Source: Streptomyces chartreusis NRRL 3882
GTDB lineage: Bacteria; Actinomycetota; Actinomycetes; Streptomycetales; Streptomycetaceae
DNA: 64,000 nucleotides
Assembly: GCF_900236475.1 (NCBI RefSeq)
Contig: NZ_LT963352.1
Span: 7,659,001-7,723,000 of the forward strand
Reading direction: 5' to 3'
The number at the start of each line of letters is the position of its first letter. The stretch's first letter is position 1. Shown in pieces: positions 35,479 through 43,512 of this stretch. The notes below the pieces were generated by a model. It worked only from the letters and a program-made list of their open reading frames with translations. It was not told where the DNA came from and made no database searches. Position numbers and translations under genes: made by a program.

Positions 35479-36720
35479 TCACAGCCGCACGATGATCAGC
35501 GCGGTGTCGTCGGTGGCGCCGCCGGGCGGCAGCAGTTCCAGCAGCACCGTGTCGGCGAGGCGCTCGGGATCCTGCTCCCGGTTCCGGTACAGGGCGTCGG
35601 CGAGACGGGTCAGGCCGGTGTCGATGTCCTCGCCGCGCCGCTCGACCAGGCCGTCGGTGTAGAGCGTGAGTGTGGCACCCGGCGTGAAGGACGTCTCGGC
35701 CTGTGGTCTCGGGATCGGGTCGGGGCGGGCGTCGAGCGGCGTGTCGGTGGCCTGGTCGAGGAACTCGGCGCGGCCACCGGGGTGGACCAGTACGGGCGGG
35801 AGGTGGCCGGCGCTGCTGTAGGTGATGGTGTGCCGGTCGAAGTCGATGAAGGTCGTCACGGCGGTCGCCGACTCCGCTCCTTCGACCACATGGGCGTAAC
35901 GCCCCAGCACGTCCAGGGCCTGGGCCGGGCCCTCGGCGACCCGGGAGGCCGCGCTGAGCGCGCTGCGCAGCTGGCCCATGACGCCGGCGGCCTCCAGCCC
36001 GTGCCCGACCACGTCGCCCACGGACACGCCGACCCGGTGGCCGCCGACCAGGTCGACCAGGTCGTACCAGTCCCCGCACACGTTGAGCGCGCCCACGGCG
36101 GGCCGGTACCGGACGGCGGCCCGGTGGTGGTGGCTGACCTGACGGCGGTCGGGCAGCATCGCCTCCTGGAGGACCATGGCCACCTCCCGCTCCCGGGAGT
36201 GCGCCTGACGCAGCCGCTCGTTGAGCTCCTGGAGCTCGCGGGCCCGGGTGTACAGCTCGGCTTCCAGGACCCTGGACCGGCCGCCCCGGCCTCCCCCCGA
36301 GCGGCCCCGGGCCCGGATCAGCTCGGTGACCTCCTCGACCCGGTGCAGGATCAGCGCCACCTTGCCGTCGGGGCCGAGCAGCGGCGCGTTCACCGGACTC
36401 CAGTAGCGCTCCTGCCACTCCCCGGGCCGCTCGGGATCCTCGACGTCGTAGCGCTGGAGGGCCATGGCGTCACGCTCCCCGGTCGCCAGGACCCGGTACA
36501 GCGAGGCCTCCAGGTTGCGCATGCCCGTCGAGGCCGGGTCGTTGGGGTTGTCCGGGAAGACGTCGAACAGGTAGTGGCCGACCAGCTGCTCGCGGGAGCG
36601 GCCGGACACCCGGACGAACTCCTCGTTGACGTCCGCGTACACCAGCTCGGGCGTCAGCAGCGCCACCATGCCGGGCAGGGCCTGGAACACCGCCGTGTAA
36701 TCGATCGCCGAGTCCGTCAT
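35479..36720 (-). CDS. PAS-domain PP2C/SpoIIE-type phosphatase
   Basis: A 413-residue regulator. A PAS domain covers about residues 5-125 (VFQALPGMVALLTPELVYAD), a coiled-coil linker 130-175, and a SpoIIE phosphatase domain 185-410 with NVCGDWYDLVDL, VSVGDVVGHGLEAA, LTLYTDGLVERRG and GGATDDTALIIVRL. It should dephosphorylate an anti-anti-sigma factor in response to a PAS signal. The start ATG at 36720 follows from PAS alignment. It lies 67 bp after the next phosphatase gene on the same strand. Confidence 0.9.
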   Translation of the reverse strand: MTDSAIDYTAVFQALPGMVALLTPELVYADVNEEFVRVSGRSREQLVGHYLFDVFPDNPNDPASTGMRNLEASLYRVLATGERDAMALQRYDVEDPERPGEWQERYWSPVNAPLLGPDGKVALILHRVEEVTELIRARGRSGGGRGGRSRVLEAELYTRARELQELNERLRQAHSREREVAMVLQEAMLPDRRQVSHHHRAAVRYRPAVGALNVCGDWYDLVDLVGGHRVGVSVGDVVGHGLEAAGVMGQLRSALSAASRVAEGPAQALDVLGRYAHVVEGAESATAVTTFIDFDRHTITYSSAGHLPPVLVHPGGRAEFLDQATDTPLDARPDPIPRPQAETSFTPGATLTLYTDGLVERRGEDIDTGLTRLADALYRNREQDPERLADTVLLELLPPGGATDDTALIIVRL

Positions 36721-36787
36721 GGCTGCCGCCTCACCACTGCCGGGTTCAGACCAGTTTCCCACGGTATGGGCGAACCTGTGTCCGGCA

Positions 36788-39265
36788 TCACTCGAGGAGC
36801 GCCGCCACGGGCAGCTCGGCGAGCTCCGTCAGGGACTGCTCCGCCCAGATGATCTTCCCGTCGGGGACGAACCGCGTGCCCCACCGCTGGGTCAGCTGGG
36901 AGACCAGCAGCAGACCGCGCCCGCCCTCGTCCGTCGTACGGGGATGGCGCAGATGGGGCGCGGTGGCGCCGCTGTCGAAGACCTCGCAGACCAGGGCGCG
37001 CTCCCGGATCAGACGGAGCCGGATGGGCCCGGTGGCGTGCCGGATGGCGTTGGTGACCAGCTCGCTCACCACCAGTTCCGTGGTGAACGCCAGCTCCTGA
37101 AGCCCCCAGCGGGCAAGTTGCCGGGTGGCCATGCGGCGGGCGTCGGCGACGAGGGCCGGGTCGGGGTCCAGGTCCCAGGCCGCGACCTGCTCCGTGCCGA
37201 GGCGTTTCGTCCGGGCCATCAGCAGGGCCACGTCGTCGTACGGGCGCGCCGGGACCAGCGCGTCGACGACGTTCCGGCAGTGCGCCTCGAGCGGGCCGGC
37301 CCCTTCCAGCGCCCCACGCAGCCGTTCCCGGCCGGCGTCGACGGCCCAGGTCTCGGCCCGGGCCAGCAGCCCGTCCGTGTGCAGGGCGAGGGTGCTGCCC
37401 TCCGCGAGCGACAGCTCGACCGCCTCGAAGGGCGGCCCGCCCACGCCGAGCGGCGGCCCCTGCGGGAGATCGACGAACGTGACCGAGCCGTCGGGCAGGA
37501 CCACGGCCGGCACGGGATGGCCCGCCGCGGCCATCGCGCACCCGCCGTCGACCGGGTCGTAGACGACGTACACACACCCGGAGCCCACACACTGCTGGCC
37601 CGCGGAGCCCGCCGTGCCCGGTTCGGCGCCGTCTTCCCGGGCCGACCGCGCGACCAGGTCGTCGAGGTGCGCCAGCACCTCCTCGGGCGGCAGATCCTGA
37701 GCGGCCAGCGTCCGTACGGCCGTCCGCAACTGCCCCATGGCCGCGGCGGCGTCGATGCCGTGCCCGGGCACCTCACCCACGACGAGCGCGACGCGCGCTC
37801 CTGACAGCGGGATGAGGTCGTACCAGTCGCCGCCCAGACCGGTCAGCTCGTCGGCCGGCCGGTAGCACGCGGCCACCTCGACCGCGTCCTGCTCGGGCAG
37901 CCGGTGGGGGAGCAGACTGCGCTGGAGGACGAGCGCGGCGTCGCGCTCGCGCGTGTAGCGCCGGGCGTTGTCCACGCAGACGGCCGCGCGGGAGACGAGG
38001 TCCTCGGCCAGCCGCAGGTCCTCCTCGTCGAAGGGCATCCGGCGCTGCCGGAAGAAGGTGGTGATGCCCAGGGTGGTGCCGCGCGCCCGGATCGGCACGA
38101 CCATCACGCTGTGCAGGCCCAGCTCCGAGAACGTGGACCGCCGGCCGCCCGGGACGTCCGTGACCCACACCCGGGCCGACGGATCGAGCCGCTCCGCGTG
38201 CCAGGCCCGTCCCGTGGTCAGACAGCGGACCGGGGGCGACCCGGCCGGGTACGTCGCGACCTCGCCGATCCCGACGACGGCCTCCGGGACGCCCGCCTCC
38301 ACGGACCGGTGGCCCGCCCGGCGCAGCGCCACCGAGTCGGCGTCCGCGAGCGGTCCGGGCGTCACCTCGGCGCCCCGCAGCACCGTCTCCAGCAGGTCCA
38401 CGGTGACGAGGTCGGCCAGTCCCGGCACGGCCACGTCGGCCAGTTCCTGCGCGGTGCGCATGAGGTCCAGGCTGCGGCCGATCTTCTCGTTGGCGCGGTC
38501 GAGGAGCGCCAGCCGCTGCCGGGCGCGGTGCCGCTCGGTCATGTCGACGACCGTGTAGTACACGCCCATCGGGCGGCCCCGGTCGTCGTCGAGCCGGGTG
38601 AACGACAGCATGTGCGCGGTCTCGCGCAGCGGCGCCGACACCACATGGCCGACGTGCTCGTACCCGACCACGGCCTCGCCGGTCTCCAGCACGTGCCGCA
38701 TCTGCGCCTCGACCGCCTGGGCGTCCAGGCCCGGCTGGACGTCCGCGAAGCGCAGCCCGAGACGCCGGGGCGGCGGTCCGCCGCCGAACTGCTCCAGGGC
38801 GGCGTTCGACCACACGAAACGCAGGTCCGTGTCCACGATCGCGATACCGACCGGGGCGTCGGCCACCATCCGTTCCAGCACCGTGCGGCTCATGTCCCAG
38901 CCGGGCGCGTCGGCCAGCTCCGACAGCAGCACCAGCCAGCGTGAGGCGCCGTGCGCCTCCTCGGCCGAGGTGATCCGGGCCGCGACCCTCACCGGCTGCC
39001 CGTCCCTGTGGCGGGCCGTCAGCAGCCCCGTCCAGCCGCCGTCCCTGCGGCACCGCTCGACCAGGTCCGGCACGCGCTGCGCGTCCTCGGCGGTCAGCAG
39101 ATCCGCCAGCTTCCTGCCGACCGCCTCGGCAGCCGGGTACGCCAGCAGCCGCCGGGCCTCGCTGGTCCAGCCCGTCACCACGCCCTGCGGATCGAGCAAC
39201 AGGGGCGCGGCGTCGGCCACGTCGAACCGCTGCCGGGCAACGCCGTACTCCTCGTGTGCGCCCAC
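36788..39265 (-). CDS. PAS-PAS-GAF-SpoIIE phosphatase with C-terminal HATPase
   Basis: An 825-residue multi-domain stress-signalling protein: PAS (about 15-118), PAS (125-250), GAF (255-430), SpoIIE/PP2C (445-655) and an anti-sigma-like HATPase (690-815; TTELVVSELVTNAIRHATG, DEGGRGLLLVSQL). It can therefore combine phosphatase and kinase roles toward an anti-anti-sigma factor. One metal-binding Asp is changed: GEVPGHGIDAA instead of GDxxGHG, though GGDWYDLI is intact. GTG at 39265 has GAGAGG 6 nt upstream. Cotranscribed with the PAS phosphatase that follows. Confidence 0.9.
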   Translation of the reverse strand: MGAHEEYGVARQRFDVADAAPLLLDPQGVVTGWTSEARRLLAYPAAEAVGRKLADLLTAEDAQRVPDLVERCRRDGGWTGLLTARHRDGQPVRVAARITSAEEAHGASRWLVLLSELADAPGWDMSRTVLERMVADAPVGIAIVDTDLRFVWSNAALEQFGGGPPPRRLGLRFADVQPGLDAQAVEAQMRHVLETGEAVVGYEHVGHVVSAPLRETAHMLSFTRLDDDRGRPMGVYYTVVDMTERHRARQRLALLDRANEKIGRSLDLMRTAQELADVAVPGLADLVTVDLLETVLRGAEVTPGPLADADSVALRRAGHRSVEAGVPEAVVGIGEVATYPAGSPPVRCLTTGRAWHAERLDPSARVWVTDVPGGRRSTFSELGLHSVMVVPIRARGTTLGITTFFRQRRMPFDEEDLRLAEDLVSRAAVCVDNARRYTRERDAALVLQRSLLPHRLPEQDAVEVAACYRPADELTGLGGDWYDLIPLSGARVALVVGEVPGHGIDAAAAMGQLRTAVRTLAAQDLPPEEVLAHLDDLVARSAREDGAEPGTAGSAGQQCVGSGCVYVVYDPVDGGCAMAAAGHPVPAVVLPDGSVTFVDLPQGPPLGVGGPPFEAVELSLAEGSTLALHTDGLLARAETWAVDAGRERLRGALEGAGPLEAHCRNVVDALVPARPYDDVALLMARTKRLGTEQVAAWDLDPDPALVADARRMATRQLARWGLQELAFTTELVVSELVTNAIRHATGPIRLRLIRERALVCEVFDSGATAPHLRHPRTTDEGGRGLLLVSQLTQRWGTRFVPDGKIIWAEQSLTELAELPVAALLE

Positions 39266-39454
39266 GGCCGACCTCTCTGTCGCTGAGAGTGGTCTACCAC
39301 CTCTTGCCTCAATCTTCACCCTTCCGGCATGCGGGGGCGGTTTGTACGGGGCCGGTCGGGGCGGCCCAACGCCCCGCACCCCGCCGACACGGTCGTACGC
39401 CCGGCGCATTTTCGCGATGCACCTGGTCGGGGTGGCTCGCGGCGCGCCCAGCCC

Positions 39455-39488
39455 GGCGGAGGCCGCCCCCTGTCGGGCGGCCTCCGCC
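39455..39488 (-). terminator. 14-bp perfect hairpin after rocD
   Basis: GGCGGAGGCCGCCC and its exact complement are separated by 6 nt, 53 bp downstream of the rocD stop. There is no T-run. It probably ends the ddaH-rocD transcript. Confidence 0.65.
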
Positions 39489-39532
39489 ACACACCGGGCC
39501 TCCGCGACAGACCGGGCCTCCGCCGCAGATCC
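39479..39532. repeat. Three tandem 18-bp repeats
   Basis: Three head-to-tail copies of an 18-bp unit beginning GGCCTCCGC and mostly ending ACCG lie just after rocD. The first copy overlaps the right arm of the rocD hairpin, so the repeat may have grown from it. Confidence 0.6.
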
Positions 39533-39540
39533 TGCGCCTC

Positions 39541-40794
39541 TTACCGCAGTACCTTCTCCAGCGACCCGAGCGCCCCTTCGAGCTCCTCGCCCGTGATGGT
39601 GAGCGGTGGGGCCAGGCGGATCGTGGAGCCGTGGGTGTCCTTGGCCAGGATTCCCTCCCGCATGAGGCGTTCGCTGATCTCCCGGCCCGTGCCGAGCGCG
39701 GGATCGATGTCGACGCCCGCCCACAGCCCCCGCGAGCGGAAGCCGACGACGCCCTTGCCGACCAGACCGGTCAGACCGTCCCGCAGGACCGCGCCCAGCT
39801 CGGTCGCGCGGCGCTGGAACCCGCCGGTCTCCAGCAGCTCGACCACCGCCGTGCCGACCGCGGCCGCCAGCGGGTTGCCGCCGAACGTCGACCCGTGCTC
39901 CCCGGGGTGCAGCACCCCGAGTACCTCCCGGCGCCCGACCACCGCCGACACCGGCACGATGCCGCCGCCCAGCGCCTTGCCCAGCAGCACCACGTCCGGC
40001 ACGACCGACTCGTGCTCGACCGCCAGCGTGCTGCCCGTACGGCCGAGCCCGGACTGGATCTCGTCGGCGACGAACAGGCACCCCTTGCGGCGGGTCAGCT
40101 CACGCACGCCGGCCAGATAGCCGTCGTCCGGGACGATCACCCCGGCCTCGCCCTGGATCGGCTCGATCAGCACCGCCGCCGTCGTCTCGTCGACCGCCGC
40201 CTCCAGCGCGGCCAGGTCGTTGTACGGCACGATCCGGAAGCCGGGTGTGAAGGGCCCGAAGCCCGCCCGGGCCGTCTCGTCCGTGGAGAAGCTGACGATC
40301 GTCGTCGTACGGCCGTGGAAGTTGTCCGCGGCGACCACGATCGTCGCCCGGTCCGCCGGGACGCCCTTGACGTCGTACGCCCACTTGCGGGCCACCTTCA
40401 CCCCGCTCTCCACCGCCTCCGCACCGGTGTTCATGGGCAGCACCATGTCCATACCGGTCAGCGCCGCCAGCCGCTCGGCGAACTCGGCGAGCCGGTCGTT
40501 GTGGAAGGCCCGCGAGGTCAGGGTCAGCCGGTCGAGCTGGCGATGGGCCGCCTCGATCAGCGCCGGGTGCCGGTGCCCGAAGTTGAGCGCCGAGTAGCCG
40601 GCCAGCATGTCGAGGTACCGCCGCCCCTCCACGTCCTCCACCCAGGTGCCCTCGGCGCGCGCGACGACCACGGGCAGCGGGTGGTAATTGTGCGCGAGGA
40701 CCGGCTCCTCCGCGCGGATCAGGTCCTGCGAGCCACGGCTCTCCCGCGGGTCACGGGCCCCCTGCGAGTCGTCGGTGCGGACGGGTGCGGTCAT
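39541..40794 (-). CDS. rocD: Ornithine aminotransferase
   Basis: A 417-residue PLP class III aminotransferase that converts ornithine to glutamate-5-semialdehyde. Typical OAT segments are NYHPLPVVVARAEGTWVEDVEG, MLAGYSALNFGHRHP, MNTGAEAVESGVKVARKWAY, EPIQGEAGVIVPDDGYL, VADEIQSGLGRTG and the PLP-Lys LLGKALGGGIVPVSA. The start ATG overlaps the ddaH stop as ATGA, so translation is coupled. A strong hairpin follows. Confidence 0.93.
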   Translation of the reverse strand: MTAPVRTDDSQGARDPRESRGSQDLIRAEEPVLAHNYHPLPVVVARAEGTWVEDVEGRRYLDMLAGYSALNFGHRHPALIEAAHRQLDRLTLTSRAFHNDRLAEFAERLAALTGMDMVLPMNTGAEAVESGVKVARKWAYDVKGVPADRATIVVAADNFHGRTTTIVSFSTDETARAGFGPFTPGFRIVPYNDLAALEAAVDETTAAVLIEPIQGEAGVIVPDDGYLAGVRELTRRKGCLFVADEIQSGLGRTGSTLAVEHESVVPDVVLLGKALGGGIVPVSAVVGRREVLGVLHPGEHGSTFGGNPLAAAVGTAVVELLETGGFQRRATELGAVLRDGLTGLVGKGVVGFRSRGLWAGVDIDPALGTGREISERLMREGILAKDTHGSTIRLAPPLTITGEELEGALGSLEKVLR

Positions 40795-41612
40795 GAGCGG
40801 ATCTCCCGGATCTCCTGGGTGCAGCACTTGATGCCGCCACCGGCCTTCTGGAACTCGGACAGGTCGACGGGGACGGGGACGTAACCACGGTCGGCGAGCC
40901 GGCCGGCCAGGGCCGTCGCCCCCGGTGAGATGAACACGTGCCGTCCGTCGGAGACGGAGTTGAGCCCGAACGCCATCGCGTCCTCGCGGGTGGCGAGCAC
41001 CGCGTCCGGGTACAGCCGGGCCAGCACCTCGCGGCTGCCCGGCGAGAACGCCTCGGGGTAGTAGGCGATGTTCTCCTCGTCCAGGACGAACAGCGCCGTG
41101 TCCAGGTGGTAGAAGTACGGGTCCACCAGCGTCAGGCTGATCACCGGCACCCCGAAGTACTCCTGCACCTCGCTGTGTGCCTCCCGGGTGGTACGGAAGC
41201 CCGTCCCGGCCAGGATCCAGCGGCCGGCCGGCACCAGGTCGCCCTCCCCCTCGCACACCGACTCGGGGTGATAGACCTCGTGGCCCTCGGCCTTGAACCA
41301 CGCCTCGTACGGCACCGATTCGGGGCGGCGCTCGGGCGCGTGGAAGAGGGAGCCGAAGACGCGGCCGTCGACGACGACCGCCGCGTTCGCGGCGAAGACC
41401 ATGTCGGGCAGACCGGGCACGGGTTTCACAGTGTCCACGGTATGGCCGTGGGCACGATAGGTGTCGACCAGCGCCTGCCACTGGTCCAGGGCGCGGATGA
41501 CGTCGACGGGTTCGTCGGGATGCATCCACGGGTTGATCGCGTACTGCACGGCGAAGTGTCTGGGTTCGCAGACGAGGTAGCGCCGCCGGCGCGGCACACG
41601 GGAGTCGGGCAC
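40791..41612 (-). CDS. ddaH: Dimethylarginine dimethylaminohydrolase-like amidinohydrolase
   Basis: A 273-residue protein of the guanidino-modifying superfamily (DDAH/arginine deiminase). It has PGLPDMVFAANAAVVVDGRV, CEGEGDLV, YFYHLDTALFVLDEENIAYYP (catalytic His) and the nucleophile Cys in GGGIKCCTQEIREI. It should hydrolyse methylarginine or a related guanidine to citrulline plus amine, or act in arginine/ornithine breakdown with the coupled rocD. GTG at 41612 has GGAGGG 8 nt upstream. A divergently positioned Lrp gene lies upstream on the same strand. Confidence 0.85.
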   Translation of the reverse strand: MPDSRVPRRRRYLVCEPRHFAVQYAINPWMHPDEPVDVIRALDQWQALVDTYRAHGHTVDTVKPVPGLPDMVFAANAAVVVDGRVFGSLFHAPERRPESVPYEAWFKAEGHEVYHPESVCEGEGDLVPAGRWILAGTGFRTTREAHSEVQEYFGVPVISLTLVDPYFYHLDTALFVLDEENIAYYPEAFSPGSREVLARLYPDAVLATREDAMAFGLNSVSDGRHVFISPGATALAGRLADRGYVPVPVDLSEFQKAGGGIKCCTQEIREIRS

Positions 41613-41646
41613 AGAGGGGTCCCTCCGCTTCCTCACGGTGTGTGAC

Positions 41647-41660
41647 TGGGTGTTGACCCA
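41647..41660. promoter_or_regulatory. Inverted repeat at the ddaH transcription start
   Basis: TGGGT-GTTG-ACCCA lies directly downstream of the ddaH -10 box, a position suited to a repressor, perhaps the neighbouring Lrp-family protein. Confidence 0.35.
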
Positions 41661-41690
41661 ACGGTAGGAACTGACGGAGGGGGCCGACAA
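41661..41690 (-). promoter_or_regulatory. Promoter of ddaH-rocD
   Basis: On the minus strand TTGTCG (41690-41685) and TACCGT (41666-41661) are separated by 18 bp, starting about 50-55 nt before the ddaH GTG. It matches the housekeeping consensus moderately. Confidence 0.5.
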
Positions 41691-41738
41691 GAAACAAAGG
41701 TTGCGCGTCCGCGCAGGAACGCTGCGTCTTCGGGCCGG

Positions 41739-42254
41739 TCAGCGCACGTCTGCTGCGCCGCCCGGGGCCTCCTCCGGCGCCGGGTGGCTGGCACCCGCCT
41801 CCGGGCTCTCCGGAAGCAGATGGGACAGCACCATCACGCTGATGGTCTTCCGGATGAACGGCTCCTGGCGGATCCGCTCCAGCACCTCCTCGAAGTGCTC
41901 CACGTCCCGCGCCCGCACATGCAGCAGCGCGTCCGCACCACCGGTCACGGTCATCGCCGCGGTGATCTCCGGGTAGTCGCGCACGACCTCCGCGAGCCGC
42001 CGCGGCGGGGCCGCGCCCTCGCAGTACACCTCGACGTAGGCCTCGGTCCGCCAGCCCAGCGCCGACGGCTTCACCGTGGCCGTGAACCCGGTGATCACGC
42101 CCGTCTCCCGCAACCGGTCGACCCGGCGCTTGACCGCCGTGGCGGACAGCCCGATCGCCGTGCCGATCTCGGCGAAGGACGTCCGGGCGTTCGCCATCAA
42201 CGCGGTGATGATCTTCCGGTCGAGTTCGTCGAACGGCGTGGACCTGCTGTTCAT
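41739..42254 (-). CDS. Lrp/AsnC-family transcriptional regulator
   Basis: A 171-residue regulator with an N-terminal winged helix-turn-helix (LDRKIITALMANARTSFAEI, GTAIGLSATAVKRRVDRLRE) and an Lrp effector (RAM) domain (EAYVEVYCEGAAPP..., VTGGADALLHVRARDVEHFE). The position upstream of ddaH-rocD suggests control of arginine/ornithine breakdown. ATG at 42254 fits the family; the C-terminal 25 residues are disordered and proline/alanine-rich. Confidence 0.9.
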   Translation of the reverse strand: MNSRSTPFDELDRKIITALMANARTSFAEIGTAIGLSATAVKRRVDRLRETGVITGFTATVKPSALGWRTEAYVEVYCEGAAPPRRLAEVVRDYPEITAAMTVTGGADALLHVRARDVEHFEEVLERIRQEPFIRKTISVMVLSHLLPESPEAGASHPAPEEAPGGAADVR

Positions 42255-42375
42255 GCGGGCACTGTATCCACCGGCACCCCACCCCGCGCCCGGCCCGACG
42301 CGGCCACCGCATCCAGCGCGAACGTCCACCCGGCGCATGTCCAGACGTACCGATCGCCCCCTACACTCCGGGTTC

Positions 42376-43125
42376 ATGCTGCGCGCCCTGGCTGTCGACG
42401 ACGAACGCCCCTCGCTGGAGGAACTGCTCTACCTGCTGCAGGCGGACCCCCGCATCGGCAGCGCGGAGGGCGCCGGCGACGCGACCGAGGCGCTGCGCCG
42501 CATCAACCGGGCCCTGGAGTCCGGCCCGGGCGGGCCCGAGGCGATCGACGTCGTCTTCCTCGACATCCAGATGCCCGGCCTCGACGGCCTCGACCTGGCC
42601 CGGCTGCTCACCGGGTTCGCCCGGCCGCCGCTCGTCGTGTTCGTCACCGCCCACGAGGACTTCGCCGTGCAGGCCTTCGACCTCAAGGCCGTCGACTACG
42701 TCCTCAAGCCCGTCCGCAAGGAACGGCTCGCCGAGGCCGTACGGCGCGCCGCCGAGCTCCGCGGCACCGCACCCCGCATCCCCGTGAGCGAACCCGATCC
42801 CGACCACATACCCGTCGAGCTCGGCGGCGTGACCCGCTTCGTCGCCGTCGACGACATCACCCACGTCGAGGCCCAGGGCGACTACGCCCGGCTGCACACC
42901 GACAAGGGCAGCCACCTGGTCCGCATCCCGCTGTCCACCCTGGAGGAGCGCTGGCGCTCCCGCGGCTTCGTCCGCATCCACCGCCGCCACCTCGTCGCCC
43001 TGCGCCACATCGGCGAACTCCGCCTCGACGCGGGCACCGTCAGCGTCCTCGTCGGCTCCGAGGAACTCCAGGTCAGCCGGCGCCACGCGCGCGAACTGCG
43101 CGACCTGCTCATGAGGAGGACGTGA
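42376..43125 (+). CDS. LytTR-family response regulator
   Basis: A 249-residue response regulator. The receiver domain (about 1-125) has LAVDDERP acidic residues, FLDIQMPGLDG (phosphoacceptor Asp) and YVLKPVRKERL (Lys). A LytTR DNA-binding domain fills 140-245 (RFVAVDDITHVEAQGDYARLHT, FVRIHRRHLVALRHI). A -10-like TACACT lies 8 nt before the ATG, so it may be leaderless. It is first in an operon with a small membrane protein, a symporter and the partner LytS kinase. Confidence 0.92.
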   Translation: MLRALAVDDERPSLEELLYLLQADPRIGSAEGAGDATEALRRINRALESGPGGPEAIDVVFLDIQMPGLDGLDLARLLTGFARPPLVVFVTAHEDFAVQAFDLKAVDYVLKPVRKERLAEAVRRAAELRGTAPRIPVSEPDPDHIPVELGGVTRFVAVDDITHVEAQGDYARLHTDKGSHLVRIPLSTLEERWRSRGFVRIHRRHLVALRHIGELRLDAGTVSVLVGSEELQVSRRHARELRDLLMRRT

Positions 43126-43127
43126 CG

Positions 43128-43487
43128 GTGCCCCAGGACCACACCGAGCGCCGCGTCGTCGTCACCGGCCCGCCCCGCCAGTCCGGCAGGGCCTCCGGCT
43201 ACTACCGCCCACGCACCGAGATCGACGAGCAGACCACCCTCGGTCACACCTACGTCCGGTCCCTGATGCGCACCCAACTGCGCGCCGGCCTCACCGTCTT
43301 CGCGATCCTCGGCCTGCTCATCGGCCCGCTCCCGCTGCTGTTCGCGGCGATGCCCGACACCCGCCGCCTGGAGTGGGCCGTCCTCGGCTTCGGCCTCTAC
43401 GCCCCGCTGGTCCTGCTCGCCCGCTGGTACGTCCGCCGCGCCGAGCGCAACGAGCGCGACTTCGTACGCCTCGTCGAAGACCGATGA
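43128..43487 (+). CDS. Small two-helix membrane protein (DUF485-like) of the symporter operon
   Basis: A 119-residue protein with a basic N-terminus and two transmembrane helices (GLTVFAILGLLIGPLPLLFA and AVLGFGLYAPLVLLARWYV). The layout resembles DUF485/YjcH-type proteins that accompany acetate symporters. GTG at 43128 is preferred because AGGAGG lies 8 nt upstream; an in-frame GTG at 43122 overlaps the previous stop. It lies between the response regulator and the symporter. Confidence 0.72.
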   Translation: MPQDHTERRVVVTGPPRQSGRASGYYRPRTEIDEQTTLGHTYVRSLMRTQLRAGLTVFAILGLLIGPLPLLFAAMPDTRRLEWAVLGFGLYAPLVLLARWYVRRAERNERDFVRLVEDR

Positions 43488-43512
43488 ACGACGACCGAAC
43501 TGGCGCCCGCCG

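Noticed and set aside
36788..40081. A longer 1097-codon reading of the SpoIIE/HATPase gene
   Set aside because: The upstream 272 codons are Arg/Gly-rich and unconserved, and GTG at 39265 has a proper ribosome site.
39541..42312. A 923-codon frame spanning rocD and ddaH
   Set aside because: Family alignment and the ATGA overlap place the rocD start at 40794; the rest is out of frame with ddaH.
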